From positions 2,304,652 through 2,368,651 of the forward strand of contig NC_063444.1 of assembly GCF_020379485.1 (NCBI RefSeq): a DNA stretch of 64,000 bases. Reading direction: 5' to 3'. Below the pieces are notes generated by a model. That model saw nothing but the letters and a program-made list of their open reading frames with translations. It had not been told where the DNA came from and searched no databases. This document shows positions 10,715 through 23,914 of the stretch, piece by piece (position 1 is the first letter of the stretch; each line of letters opens with the position of its first letter). The translations under genes and the position numbers were made by a program. Source of the stretch: Brassica napus (lineage: Eukaryota; Streptophyta; Magnoliopsida; Brassicales; Brassicaceae).

Positions 10715-13700
10715 TTAGCCGTTGGCAACAATATCATGAATGGCCTCAGCGACAGAGGCGTCCTCTGCTCTAACCGCCAGTTTCATTGCAATCTCCTTTG
10801 AACTGTCCATCCCAAACTGTGCCCTCACTATCACTTTCACGTTCCCTATGTACACACCTGACAATAAGCAAGTGTGTGACCTTGCATTGCTCGGAACTGT
10901 CTCCGTCCCCTGCAATTTTGTTTCTCAAAAGTGTCAGTTTCAAGCTATCATCAAACCGGGAACCACAAACCATCGTGTATACTAAAAAGCTGACTAACCT
11001 CACAAGGCTGCATGCCAAGAAGATCGATGACAGCCTTTATAGCTTCTCCCAAACTCTCTCTCTGGCCAAGCCCATATTCGTCTACGTGCTCATCTTCTTC
11101 ATTCATGCTTTCCCATGCATTCCTGAAATTGGAGACGCTAACCTTTACCATGTAATCTGCAGCTACAACCTCAAGATCCTCCAGTTGGTACTCATCTTCT
11201 ACCCCATCGTCCTCTGCTTCGCCTGTGCTTGGATCAACCTGTTACAAACGCATTTATAATGAATTGCTTTCCTTTGTACCTCTGAACAACCTTCAAGGTG
11301 TATATAGTAAATAAATAATAATTAAGATGGATATGAAAAGCAATATGTACCTCCTTAACAACAAAAGTTAATGTGTTGGAAAACTTTCCAACTGCAGGGA
11401 CACCAGCTGGCTTCTCGAATGCAACAAAGGCTTGACCAGGCGAATCATAAGGAAGTGAGTTCAGGGCCTTTGAAGTTAATTCACTGAACTCCTCTGCTTC
11501 TGAAGCATCTACAATGACATTGACCTACAAAAACCCACGCCAGAATAATGAAACGAGGAAGGAAGACAATAAGATACGCTTTACACCAATGTTTCTAGAT
11601 CGATGGTTCAGTACCCTCTCCAACAACTGCTCTGGTATTGTGTTAGTGCAGTTGTACTGAAACACAACATGATTGTCAAAGATATGCTTGACAACATTGA
11701 CGGCGTATTCTGTTTCTGCTTCAGTTAGCTCCACAGGGGAAGAAGACTGAAAAAGGAAGTACAAGTTAAAGCAGCGGAGATAAGCCAATAACATTAGATT
11801 AAAACAGAAGAATATTCAGCCCTAACCTTAAAAAGTTTTCCAAACGAAGCAAACTCTGGAATAGATGAGAGAAGTCTTTCATAGCCATCAAAGCCAGAAG
11901 CAGGTGCAGCTGGTGGCGCACCAAGACCAGTGGGCTTCTTACCCTGGGCTTTCTTCTCCGCAAGGGGCTGGGATTTTACTTCCCTAGGCACAGAGTTGAT
12001 ATCAAAAGCTTCTTCAGAGGGATCCTGCAGATCAAAAATTAATATAAGTAACTAAATGTTCTAGGAACATACAAAAAGAAGAACACCGAGAAATATAAAA
12101 CTCACATAATTCTTCAAACTAGTTTCCATGTTGACCAGAGGAACCTCCAGGGAACCAAATAGAAACTCCGTGCTATCTTTATCAGTGTCAACAGTACCAT
12201 CGCCGCCGAGGACGCTCAAAAACAGTGTTGCTCTATCACGGACCTTAAAATAAAAAGAGGTCGTAACTCATGGTCAACGAAGGAATCGCCAAAAAAACTT
12301 GCATGTATCTCCTCAGATAATGTTTACAAAGGCAAACACATTTATGCATGTACAAAGATGCAACCGACTCAAGGGTACACAAACAGCATACAGAAACAGA
12401 AATGCACAGATATATTACTGAACCAACGACTAGAAAGTAGCTTTTCTAGACTAGAGAACGCACCTCATCATCACTGTCATAGATGCAGCGCTTCAACAGA
12501 ATGGTAATACGGGGCTGCCAAGAATCCAATGATTAGCCTCTTTATCATCAGTCAAGGAAGATAAAAAGAAGAGAAAAAGACGCTAATAAGATAACTATAC
12601 ACACCTTCAAGGATTCAACCATAAATCCAAACTTTGCAAGTGTTGAAACAGCAGCAGCTCGGACAGTGGCATTTTCCAGATGCACACGATTATAAATATA
12701 TCGTATATACTTGCTTGGATCGGAGGTGTTAGGCCCCTCGATTCCCAGAAAATGAAGGATCTGTGCGACAAAAGACATTTAAATACCATGTACGAATTTT
12801 TCAATAGCAACCAGATGGATTATGGAGAAAATAATTTACCTGCGTTGAAAGATAAGTGAATTCACAATCTTCAATGAACTCACAAAGATGAAGCAATCCA
12901 CTTTCCTTCGCATCAGGGATATCTCTGATAATGGTCACAATAGAATCTACTATTGCTCTTTTATACTCAAATCCACCTTCTTCCCTAAGAATGTTGCTCA
13001 AGAAGGTCATCCTACAAATGAAAAGGTGAAACAGATTAATCATCAGCCACGAAGCTATAAAAACACCGTATTATTTGTAAGTCATCTCGAACGAATAGCA
13101 ATGCTAGAGACCAAAAGTACAAATACAAGAGCCTAAAACTTCACTTACAAGGATCTGTACTTCAGTGGAAACTTCACACACAACGATCTTATTGCTTCCA
13201 CGACCACGATTTTGAACTCGTCAGCGATATCTGACATAAAATTAGTTATCTGCTTCATCAAGCGTTCTACACTTGATTCGTTCCCTGTTTTCAGAAGAGT
13301 AGTGATTGCGAGTGTAGCAATGCTTCTGTTCTGATCAGAAATTAAACTCTCCATATCAATGTTGCAGTTGGTGACAGCCATTGGATGAGTCATTGCAACC
13401 TGTGGTTCAAGCTTGCGTTTAGGGTATGATGAAACATATTTTCATCTTTGATGGTAAAGGAAATGATGAAGCTATACAGAAGACTATAAAATCCTTTGGG
13501 TGTTCATAAATATACAAAGAAAGACCTTTTAATGAAATTTTTGATATAAGAAAGCATTGCAAACCTTGTTCAGAGTTCGGACAGCAGCAAATCTCAGCAC
13601 TGGTCTAGGTGAACTCAAAAAGAGTTGGAGAACAGTGATTGCTGGAGTCAACTCTCGGCTTGTCACACCATCAAGCTCAGTGATCGCCCTGGCAGCTTCA

Positions 13701-15351
13701 AGGATGACCATTTCTGCCTTATGGCGCAGGCAGCTCTCCAGAAATTCATAGAACGGACGTTCTCCAGACTGGCCGTGGTTAGACATGTCACGAATAACCT
13801 GAATAATTATAAAATAGGGCTAAATCACACAGATACTGTTCCCAATATCGAAATCAAACGGCATAGAGGACTAACCTGACTGGTGTAACGTATCAAAAGA
13901 CACTGAGCCAAGGGAGAACGGACAGATCCCCTGGTCAAGCTACCAACCAACTTGCTAACAGCCAAGCGATCATTTTGGCGTATCTGTATATGATGATAGA
14001 TTGTTAGCAGCTATAAGATAATTTCTCACTACCTTTATAACTAAAGAAGGATGGCATATCGTGTTGGGAGCCTGTTTAAATCAATGAAAACTTATTGTTT
14101 ATGTTTCTAGCCAATACTCATATTAATACCTATCTATTTTCAAGGTTCTTCTTCTCAGTAAACATAAACCAATTAACTTAGGTAGCACCAATGCAACAGA
14201 TTTACCTGATGGAGCAAAGCGAGAGCATGAAACTGAACAAGAGCTGATCTGGATTGAATACCCTCCTGAACTTCATTGCTCCATCTCTTAACAATTTCTG
14301 GGTTTGTCTGAAAACAACATTATAAGAATATAAGCATAACTCAGCAGCTAAGAAACAACCTAAATGTTTTGGTGTGTAAAAAGATACCTTTAGCAAGTGA
14401 AGCCCACTGACTAAAGCTGCACTTGAAACAACAGGGTTCTTATCCACAATGGCTTGTTTCAAGTACCGCTCAATCTGAGTGAGAAGGGTTCCGTCTATAA
14501 TCCGGCAGAGGACACGGATAGCATTTGCCCGATACATATCAATCTTACTGTTCATGTCCTTCATGAGAGAGCTTGTCACAATAATAACCTATGGGAGAAA
14601 GACAAAACAACTTATCAGAAAAATATACCCTGCAAAACGTACCATGATTATTCATATTCGAATTGAGTAAAGATGTCAAACCTCATCCGACGAAGGAGAT
14701 AACTCCTTGATGATCAAGTAAACCATTCTCCTCAACCCTGTGTCTTTGGACTGAAAAAGCTTAGTAACTGAAAAGAAAACTTCCGTTGCTTCAACCTGCA
14801 TATGAAACAAAATAAACTTCACATGTGCTATGATATTAAACAAACTAAAGAATGCTCTATAAGCATGAAGGTGAATCTGCATAACAAAAAAAAAATTGAA
14901 AGCTGACCTTGGTGAATGATTCGCCTTGGTTAAGCAAATAAAGAAGCTTGGTGATGACCTGGGAGCATCGTCTGGGATCAACCTGAGCGTCATTAAACAC
15001 TCTAGCTTCTTGAAGAACAGCTCCCTTCTCAATTCCCATGAATGGTGAATACTCCACTGATCCCCAAACCAAAACAAAAATTAGCAAATAAGCAAACAAT
15101 TCACAACGGATCAAAATGTGGTAGCAAAACCAGACTGATCAGTACTAATCAACAACGTGAAATCGCAGATCTACACAAACCAAATCAGCTAATATCTAGA
15201 ATCCGCACAGATCTAGAAGCTTAACATCTGATCTAACGCCTTTGCACCAAAACCAGAGAATCCTAAATTCATGAGAACAGAAAAAAAAAAAAGCGGAGAG
15301 CGTACACTCATCGTCGTGATCGTCGTCTTTCTTCACGTAGGGTTGCGCCAT
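10715..15351 (-). CDS. Coatomer subunit gamma (COPI)
   Basis: Seventeen exons can be placed: 15306-15351, 14908-15056, 14682-14795, 14388-14588, 14216-14307, 13876-13983, 13565-13798, 13149-13399, 12840-13011, 12605-12760, 12474-12516, 12106-12243, 11827-12024, 11615-11746, 11351-11524, 10999-11238, 10715-10909. They sum to 2643 nt (880 aa), close to the 886 aa of Arabidopsis gamma-COP. It starts [15 protein letters not shown]. Residues ~20-540 are the adaptin-like HEAT solenoid (e.g. [33 protein letters not shown]). A Lys/Pro/Ala-rich hinge follows (~590-620), then the appendage domain. The protein is part of the COPI coat that returns vesicles from Golgi to ER and binds dilysine cargo signals. 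It corresponds to At4g34450. Confidence 0.97.
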
Positions 15352-16079
15352 TGCTGATCTACCTTCGAAATGACTCCGTCACTCAGATCTCGCTTTTGAA
15401 GAGTCGGAGTCCAGAAACTGGTGAGATCGAAAGAGAAGCGGTAGAGGAGCTCCGATCTGCTGCGGTAGGCCTCAGATTTATATGCTAAGCTCTTAAAAAT
15501 ACTATGATCTTGCGAGAGACTGCCACGTCATATTTGTGAGGTCTTGCCAGAGTTTATAGGAGTGATGATGCAATTAATCAATTGATTATTTTCTTGCCAA
15601 CTGATTTAAAAGTGTTTTTTACTGTTTTTTCTTTGATCTAATGGTTTAATTTTCGGACAATTTTTTCAGATACTTATTTTTATGTTTTTATCACAAAAGT
15701 AGTCTAATGGTATTTTTTTTCGTTGAAAACTATTTTTGCGACAAAAACTTAAAAAAAAAAAACCATCTTGGGAATTTTTCTTAATTTTTCTCCAAACAAA
15801 AAAATCTTAAGAGATGGGAGTTATTTGATACCAACAATAAACATTTAATAAAATCATGATTAAGCATATCAATTACAAAACCATAACTTATATATGGCTT
15901 ACTAAGAGAAAACACACTATAGTCTCTCTGGTAAAATAAACACCTAAAAACATGATAAATTGAGGCAGAATGAAACAACACAAAGGAACAAAATGCCTTA
16001 AGCAAAAGATAAAAGGCATAGACAGAGAGATGAAAGTGAGTATATATATAACTAAGAGTGTGTGTGTGTGTGTGTTTCT
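15352..16079. other. Intergenic region between COPG and PERK5
   Basis: This is the promoter and leader of the coatomer gene plus the 3' region of PERK5, both transcribed leftwards. It is AT-rich between 15580 and 15800, with a (GT)n run near 16058-16075. No extra gene is supported. Confidence 0.55.
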
Positions 16080-18908
16080 CTAAAGCTGAGAATTGCGTCT
16101 CATTGAAGAACCTCTATGCATCTCTTCACTACTCGAAGCAGACGGATGTAACCCATACTCACTTGTCGCACCGTACTCACTGCTCTGATACTCTTTTGTC
16201 TCTAACGCTAACTTCCTTATTTTTTTCATGTCTGCACTGTACGAGCTTGCGTCATACTCTGAGGTCATGCCTCCGGGGCTCAAATACGAGTTTTGTCCCG
16301 GTCTTCCTCCTTCGTTTAGATCCTCCATTGACATGTCTCCTTCTAATGCTCGTACAATCTTTCATTTGTATACATAAGTAATGTCATCAAGATTGTGATT
16401 GATTTGATAACAAAATAACTAACAAGTGTTTTCTTTGAACCTGGCTCATCTTAGGCCGTCTTCTTGCTGAGTGGCTGATGGCTGCAGCTGCACAAGAAGC
16501 CATTTGAGCCATCTCTTGTTGATTGTAGCTCGTCTCTAGACGTGGATCTGCTAACTGGCTGTAATCTCCATCTTGAGCTGCTTTCATACACAAAGGCCTT
16601 GCCTACAAAACAAATGGTCACATTATTAGTCTTAATTTTAGTGTTTTGAATATTAAACAAGTAATTACCAAAGAGAGGATCGACTTACCCAATCTACCAA
16701 ACTATCTTCCATTTCTCCAGTTAGATCCACTGGAGGTCGTCCTGTTATGAGCTCAAGAAGCATTACTCCAAATGAGAAAACATCAGATTTGTCCGATAAC
16801 TTGCCGCTTGATGCATACTCTGGAGCTAAGTATCTGAACCAAAGAAACATGAAATGTAATAAGTACATTATAAGCAAATGTGTTAAGAAAGTTCAGAGGA
16901 TCTTACCCGAATGTTCCCATGACTCTAGTGGATACATGAGTATAGTTGTCCTGAGACAGCTTAGCTAATCCAAAATCTGCAACCTGTGTATATATGTAAA
17001 TTGATTTACACATCAACACAATAGATATGAAAGTAATAGCAGTACAAGGGTCAATTTATATATACACCTTGGTTTCAAAACTGAAGTCAAGAAGAATGTT
17101 TGCAGCTTTGATATCTCTATGGATAATTTTAGGATGACCTATATCATTGATGTAAAATATATATACAAATCTTTAGTTCATTATAGAGAAAGCTTGAACA
17201 TAGAAAGTAAATTGGTGTGAGGTAGAGATTTTCTTACAGTCTTCGTGCAAATATGCAAGGCCTCTAGCTGATCCCAATGCAATCTTCAGTCGTATAGACC
17301 ATTCCAAAACAGGACGACCCTTTCCTGAAATACCAACCATGTTATTGATATTAGAGAAACCATACTTTTAAAAGTGATTATGTTATGTTAGATGAATGTA
17401 CCGTAAAGATGGAACTCAAGAGTGTTATTAGGTAAAAACTCGTAAACTAGTAGGCGTTGACCACCAGAGATGCAATATCCAACAAGAGAGACGAGATGAC
17501 GATGATGGACACGGCTAATGATCTCAACCTCTGCTTGAAACTCGCGTTCTCCTTGTCCACTTCCAACTTTAAGACTCTTCACCGCAACTTCTTTGCCACC
17601 AGGCAAAACCCCTTTGTGAACGTATCCAAATCCTCCTTGTCCTAGCAAGTTGGACTGAGCGAAACCTTCTGTTGCAATGGAGAGTTCATCGTAGGTGAAA
17701 GTGCTTTGGTTGTGACCAAGAGTCGCAGCCTGAGGGGACGGCGTTGGACCAGCTAAGTTGGAAGTGTCACTATGAGGACCAGAGACAGGTTGCTGTGGGA
17801 CCCAATTTCCACCTCCCATATTCACTACATGATCTTGAGGTGTTCCATTGTTGTAATAACCACCGTTGCCTACACTACGCAACAACTCCTTTAGCTTCTA
17901 AAGCTTAATCAATTAATCAGTGTTCTAAAATTCGGTCTAGACAGCGAGTAGACGGTAAATTGAGCCTAAATGAAATTCGGTCTAGGCGTTCAAAGAATCG
18001 GTCTAAACATCCGCATGATCAGTAATCTCCTATAAAGGGACTAATTACTGCCTGACGATTTCTTGAGCATTGATACAAACTACTAGATTATGATCGTTAT
18101 GAAACATTTTTTAGATGTGGTAAAACATGTGATTACCGTTAGGTGCTCCAAATGGACTGTTATTGTAGTAGTGCAAGTGGTTGACTTGAGGATCACGTTT
18201 CTTCTTCTTTTTCTTGCAACAGATGCAAATGAGCACTAGAAGTAGAAGCAATAGCCCTGCTCCTACAAGGACTCCAATAATCAATCCAACATTGGCTTGA
18301 TAATGATTTTCTCCTGGAGACGATGATGATGAGTCTGAACCTCCACTGCTCCGAGGAGGGCTTATTGACCGAGGCGGTGAAGGCGAGCCACCGCCGCTGG
18401 AGTTTCTGTTGTTCCCTGATGGTGGAGACGGTGTAGAACCGTCTCTGTTGTTACCATTGTTGTTGTTGTTGTTGCCGCCGCCAGTGGTTCTGTTACGGTC
18501 TTCATTGGCGCCAGGAGAAGGAGGGGTTGGTCTTTGTGAAGGGGGTGGCTGGTTGGCCGGTGTCTGAGGCGGTGCAGGTGGAGTTACCGGAGTTTTGACT
18601 TCAGGAGAAGGTGTTACCGGAGCTTTGACTTCAGGAGAAGGTGGAGAAGGATTCTCTGGAGTTTTCGGTGGTGGATTACCTGCAACAGGCGGTGAAGGTG
18701 GCGGTGATGGAGGAGGTAAGGTTTCTTGGCTCGGCGGTGCAGGAGGCGGTGAAGAAGCAGAGCTATTGTTAGTTGGTGGAGAAGCAGAATCAGGGGCCGG
18801 TGGGGATGAAACAGGTGCTACTGGTGGTGATGTCTTATTTGGCGGCGAGCCTGTACCTGCATTAGGAGCTTCCGGGGCAGGAGGTGAATCCACGGGCGAG
18901 TCAGCCAT
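16080..18908 (-). CDS. PERK5: Proline-rich receptor-like protein kinase PERK5
   Basis: Eight exons (18137-18908, 17402-17869, 17238-17324, 17068-17138, 16907-16983, 16689-16833, 16441-16602, 16080-16358) total 2061 nt, 686 aa. Residues 1-~200 are a Pro/Ser-rich extracellular domain with repeated SPPxP blocks and a Gly/Asn-rich stretch. There is no clear signal peptide, as is usual in PERKs. One transmembrane helix (~208-228, [20 protein letters not shown]) is followed by CCKKKKKK. The kinase has [20 protein letters not shown], the DFG segment, [20 protein letters not shown] and RRRPKMSQ, so it should be active. PERKs link cell wall sensing to intracellular signalling. Intron 1 (17870-18136) contains a short repeat with AATTCGGTCTAG motifs. 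It corresponds to At4g34440. Confidence 0.96.
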
Positions 18909-18929
18909 GATGACGTGTTTTTCTCGGTG

Positions 18930-18958
18930 AAAGGTTTCTCAACGACGGAGAAACCTTT
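18930..18958 (-). promoter_or_regulatory. Perfect hairpin just upstream of PERK5 start
   Basis: AAAGGTTTCTC and GAGAAACCTTT form an 11-bp perfect stem with a 7-nt loop. It ends 21 bases upstream of the PERK5 ATG and would lie in the mRNA leader. It could hinder scanning or bind a protein; its function is unknown. Confidence 0.55.
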
Positions 18959-19571
18959 GTCCCCGGTGATCCTGGACGCAACAGCCTTGTATTCCAAGCA
19001 AAACACAAATAGCTTTATGCGATTAAAAACTTAGAACTTGGAGACATTCATACCTACCTCGTGGTGAAAGAGATGATTGTTTGAAAGTTAGAGAGAGAGA
19101 TTGGAATCGTGATGGATTCTTTTTGGGGTTTGAGAAATAGCTTTCTCCTAGGAACAAGGAGAGTTCCTATGAACAAATGAACAGTTTTGACTATAATTAG
19201 AAAGCAAATGTTTCTCTCTTTCTCCATCATCTATATTTGATACTCCCTGTTCCACTGGAATTGTAGTTTTAAGAGTTTTCACATATTCTAAGAATAAAGT
19301 TACAACTCCAAATAGGATCGCTTGGTTATTTATAAATTATGTTTAGTTTAGTTTTTTTTTTTTGTTACAAGATAAATGTATTCAAATCTATGCATATCTT
19401 ATATAGAAATTCATATAATCTTTAATAAAACCGCGCTTACAATATCAAAATCTAGTAGAACATAAAGAGCTACCCCGCGAATCTGAACACTATCACGTGG
19501 AACCACTAAACCGAATAAACATTGTCTGAACATGGAGCTGGATCTGAATCAGGAACAGAGAATGATGATAT
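18959..19571. other. PERK5 leader/promoter and SWI3D 3' region
   Basis: CT/GA-rich leader-like sequence at 19080-19240 is followed by AT-rich DNA. No other gene is visible. Confidence 0.5.
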
Positions 19572-22500
19572 TCATGGACCTGGAGGTCTTGGCATTGGTG
19601 GGCGTGGAAAGGCCATCCCCATCGGAGGTCTATGAGCCACATTAGCAAAATTTGTAGCGATTCTGTTTGCTGGTAATGATGCTTTTGAGGACACTGAAGG
19701 CGGGACACCCAGTCGAGACGCTATGATCTGTGCTCTTTCATGGTATAGCCGTTGCCTTGACCTTTCTAACTGCTCTCTTACCCTCGCTGTCAAGCTTTCA
19801 GCGTCGTTGAAGATAGATAGCTTTGCTTCTAGTTTATGTAACTGCTTAGGCATACCAAAAAAAACATCATTATTATGTTACAACTCCTGAACAATCTATC
19901 TAAGGTGCATAAACTTGAACGATATTTTACCTGCTTCTCTATTAATGATCCAGAAAGTTGTCGGATTTGATCTTCTTCAAGCTTCGCAAGATGCTTTGCC
20001 TTTACTGCCGCAGCTGAGAGAGCAGAGATAGCTGCGCGCTTAAGCTTATCAGAGTTATGTTTGTCTTTTGTCACCGCACAAACATTCTTCTCTTTACTTC
20101 CTTCTTTATTTAGTTTTTCACCTGCAAACAATGTTTAAACAACAAACCAATAAGATACAAAAGAATCATGCAATGCAGGTCCATTTTCTAATGTTTGAGA
20201 GAGAGAGACAACCACCTGTTCCATTTTCCGGTAGAAAAGCTGATCCGATGGGCTGCTCTGCAACAGACGTGTCTGGCATACTATGAACATCCTCCTTAGC
20301 CTGTTCAACCTTTTCTCCTGCTGTTTTCACCATATCTTGAGGATCCTTCTCGGACTGTAATGTATCCTTCATCTCCACATCTTTGGATGCTTCTGGCTGA
20401 GAAGCATCTGCAGCTGCCTTGGAGACAGTTGCTTTAGAGGCCGCTTTCTTTTCGCTAGAAAGCTTATTACCATCCTTTAAAGGATCTTTGAGCTCCTTCC
20501 CTGAACTTTTGTCCTGCAATTTACAAATAATATCCGGTGGTTTCTCTGAACTTTTAGCTGCGGCTGCATTGCTATATACTTTTGGTCCTTTGGAATCTGG
20601 ATTTCTAGCAGAAATTTCAGTTCGGGAACCAGGTTGCTTTTCTTCAGAGACTGAATCCTGATTTTCTTTGCCTGGATCAGTATCTGTCATTTCCCTATCA
20701 TCTGAAATCAAGGAGACATCTTCTGCATCCACACTGCAAATGTTTTGCTAGTTTCAGATTTGAGAAACAACAACCAATATCTTCAAAAATATTGAGAGAA
20801 GAAGAGAAACACAGAACTGAAAAACATTATTGAATATCCAAATAAATATGAACCTTTTTGATTCAGTTAAGTCAGTCTTGTTTTCTGGTGGATCATCGAG
20901 AACAAAACAATGTCTTGTGGCAAGCAACAACCCAGAATTGCTGTTAAGAGATTTTACAGAAGCTCGGGCTGAAGCAGTAGCAACGTCAGCTCCCGCCAAT
21001 CTCACCAGAAAAGCTGCCTATAGAAAAAAAAAAAAAAAAAAAAAGAACCTTGCAAGATCAGAAGGGAAGAGGGTGCATTTATGAATTAAAGAATCTCCTC
21101 TCAGCAAATTTTCTGTTTTACATCACAACTTACCAGTCCCATGACAGGATTTCCCAAATCAGCAAAAGATAAAGAGGCTTCGGGTGTGATGGGATAACCA
21201 ACGTCTTCAAAAGCTTCGGTCAGAGCTTTCAGAGCAATGTTTTCATCAGCCTCATCTTTACATCTTTCAGCAATGACAGTTTCTACCTTGGGCGTTTTCT
21301 GGTCGGCTTCCACTTCCTTAGTTTCCTCACTCGCATCCCCAGGCTTTGAAGAAGATTCCTGAGGAACTTTTCCTTCATTGTCATCTTCTTTTTCTGGAGC
21401 TTCCTTCACAGCTTCAACTTCAACAACATGATTCGTATTCTCTTTCTCTACAGGTGCCTCTTTTTGAACAGGTTTCTCATCTTTGGACACAGCTATATCC
21501 GTAGTGTCTTTTGAACTTGGATCTTTGTTGTCAATTTGATCAAGAAACGCATCCTCGATTGGCATTTGAAGAAAATGAAGCATACACTGAGCTTTCGTTT
21601 TCGTAGCAACATGCTCCGCAATCTCACTCCAATTCTCCTTGAAGATCTCTAAACCTTCCAGTAGAAGAAGAGTCTCTTGATCAGTCCACTTCCCACTACC
21701 AACGCCAGGATCCTTAGCAGGCTCCAAGAGTATAAAGTCGGAAGATGACATATCTGAGCTGAACTTGCCACTGTCAAAGCATTCCGTGCACAAGTCAAAA
21801 TCTGCCTGTCAAAATCTCAATATTAGCATATACAATTTTAAAAAACTATCATTTTGCTAGGACGGAACCAAAACAAAGCGACAAAACACCTGTTTCGGGC
21901 AGTGGTAGCGTTTGAGAGAGCAATCAGCCGAACAAGAGTTGCAGTGATATTCAACCGCTGGACCCTCTTGCTTCAGCCAGTCATCAGCAGCAGCAGCCAT
22001 CGGATCCGGGAACATCCCCGACGGTGTAGTAGCTTGCGCTGCGAGACGAGGCTTCTGAACAAAAGCAGCCGCCATCGAAGAAGCCTCATCCGCTTGGAAT
22101 CGATATAAACTGTTGAGCAAAGACTCCTTATCCCCAACACCAACACGCTCACCACCACTAGAACTCGCGTCTGGCGGTGGGAACGGGTGAAAATTGATTA
22201 ACCCCCAGTAGTCCAAGAACTCCATCACCTCCTGCTTTGCTTCAACGTCTCCAACCTCGAGTTCTGTTAAATCTTTTCCTTCTAATTGCGTGTTTGGATT
22301 GGAATGAAACTTCCTCATGATCCAATCCCTAATTTCAATGTAAACATCAGAACTGCGACCTTCTAACTTGCCGTTGAAGAAAGAAGGTAACGAACGCTCT
22401 TCAAGCGGATGAATCTTTCCCCATGAGAACCAACCTGTAAAAAAAATCTCAGCAGCTCAATGTTAACATTAAGAGCATCAATTAATCGCCACGTGTACTT

Positions 22501-23066
22501 AGATTCAACATGATTAGGAAGAGGAAGAGCTAAAAAAATCTCAGCAGCTCAATGTTAAGGATATTAAGAGTATCAATTCATCGCCACGTGTACTTAGATT
22601 CAACATGATTAGGATTAGGAGGAGGAAGAGCTAACTAACCGCAATGATTAGGCACCACATGAACATTGCTTCCGCGAGATCTAACCCCTTCGAAATCAGC
22701 TTCGATCTTAGCCTCCAAGGCCTCCCACTCGCGGATCGCCTTGTTCCTCTCCTCCTCCTCCTTCGGCTTCTCGCCGTCCGCGGCATTCAAGAGCAGCTCA
22801 GGCTTCGCCTCGGCCGCGGACGGCATGTTGCTCGGCGCCTGTCGAGCTCTGGTTAGAGGTCCGTTGTGGACCGGAGAGAAGGACGCGAGCATCGCCTTCT
22901 CGCGCGTCAGCATCCGCTTGGAGGATGTTGATGAGGAGTTGGAGGCTCCGAGAGCGTTCGATTTTCTTTTCACGCGCCGCCGCGGCGTCGGCTCAGATGC
23001 CGGAGAGTCTCCGGAGCTGCCGGCCGAAGCTAGGGTTCCTCCAGTATCGCGTCGTCTCTCCTCCAT
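19572..23066 (-). CDS. SWI3D: SWI/SNF complex subunit SWI3D
   Basis: Seven exons (22640-23066, 21890-22434, 21134-21805, 20854-21017, 20216-20733, 19931-20121, 19572-19841) total 2787 nt, 928 aa; Arabidopsis SWI3D is slightly longer. Exon 1 encodes a basic/Ser-rich N-terminus. Exon 2 carries the SWIRM domain (~145-240, HPLEERSLPSFFNGK..DWIMRKFH) and the start of a ZZ zinc finger (YHCNSCSADC..YHCPKQ) that is completed in exon 3 (DFDLCTECF). A SANT domain follows (KWTDQETLLLLEGLEIF..NWSEIAEHVATK). The middle is acidic Glu/Lys-rich. The C-terminus has the SWI3 coiled coil (LAKLEEDQIRQL..REQLERSRQRLYHERAQI) and a Pro/Met-rich tail. It is a scaffold subunit of BRM-type chromatin remodelling complexes in the nucleus. 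It corresponds to At4g34430. Confidence 0.97.
22441..22632 (-). repeat. ~95-bp tandem duplication in SWI3D intron 1
   Basis: Copies at 22441-22531 and 22532-22632 both run from AAAAAATCTCAGCAGCTCAA through GCCACGTGTACTTAGATTCA to GAGGAAGAGCT. They are nearly identical, so the duplication is recent. Each carries a CACGTG core. Confidence 0.9.
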
Positions 23067-23914
23067 CTCGAGATAGTCGGACCAATCTTCGGGAGGTTGG
23101 AATTGCCGTCGTCAGTGTCTAGCGCATTTTTATCTTTTGTTTTGGGGTTTTTTCGTATTTTAATTTGTTTTGGGTGTAGAATTAGCAAATTGTATGTTTC
23201 CAGGGCCCAAAACTGAAAAAAAAAACATGTTGAAATTGGCACGCCTGCAAATTATTAATCTGAAGGTTTCGTACGGTTTTACTTTGGTTTGAATCAATCA
23301 CTCTGAAATTAGCATCCGGTACGAGGGAATACATGTGGTTTTCTCGGAATTAAACTTGGTTTAAACAGATTTGGAGTTTTTGTATGTAATTGAATAGCAT
23401 TAAAACAAACTATCAAAAATATTATAAACAATTCTACTACAACCGACAATTTTTGTACATGAATTCATGTATAATGATATTATCATTTTATGAAATCACG
23501 TTTGAAAGTGTTATGTTGAAGTTTTTTTAAAAGATTTTCTCTATTAATTTACATAATTCACTTTCTCTATAACTCGAAATCCAAATACCATATTGTAAAA
23601 GTATTAATGAATCACTGGTCAAATTATTAAATTTATCATTTGGAATTTTTATCAACAACCTTCTCCCGAGTGAAGCTTTCTTTTTAATGATTTTACCTTG
23701 AATGCGCATAAACATTCAAATTCTTGAAAATTTTTTAAGAAATCAACAATCTTTGGCCAATGAAATTCTACTTGGATCTTCTAGAGTAAATTTTTATCCT
23801 TGCCGTAACTTCTAGCACTAAGACTGAAATAAATAAAACTGACTGCAAAAATAAAAACAGAACTGACCAAAAACATTTCCTACAAGGTTGTTCTGATGTA
23901 TGTACTAATTAAAC
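23067..23914. other. SWI3D promoter and AT-rich intergenic DNA
   Basis: This holds the leader and promoter of SWI3D on one side and the 3' region of the sulfotransferase-like gene on the other. The minus-strand open frame at 23527-23715 has no recognisable content. Confidence 0.5.

Noticed and set aside
18595..18930. 111-codon plus-strand Gly-rich open frame
   Set aside because: Mirror image of the Pro-rich PERK5 exon 1; no independent support.
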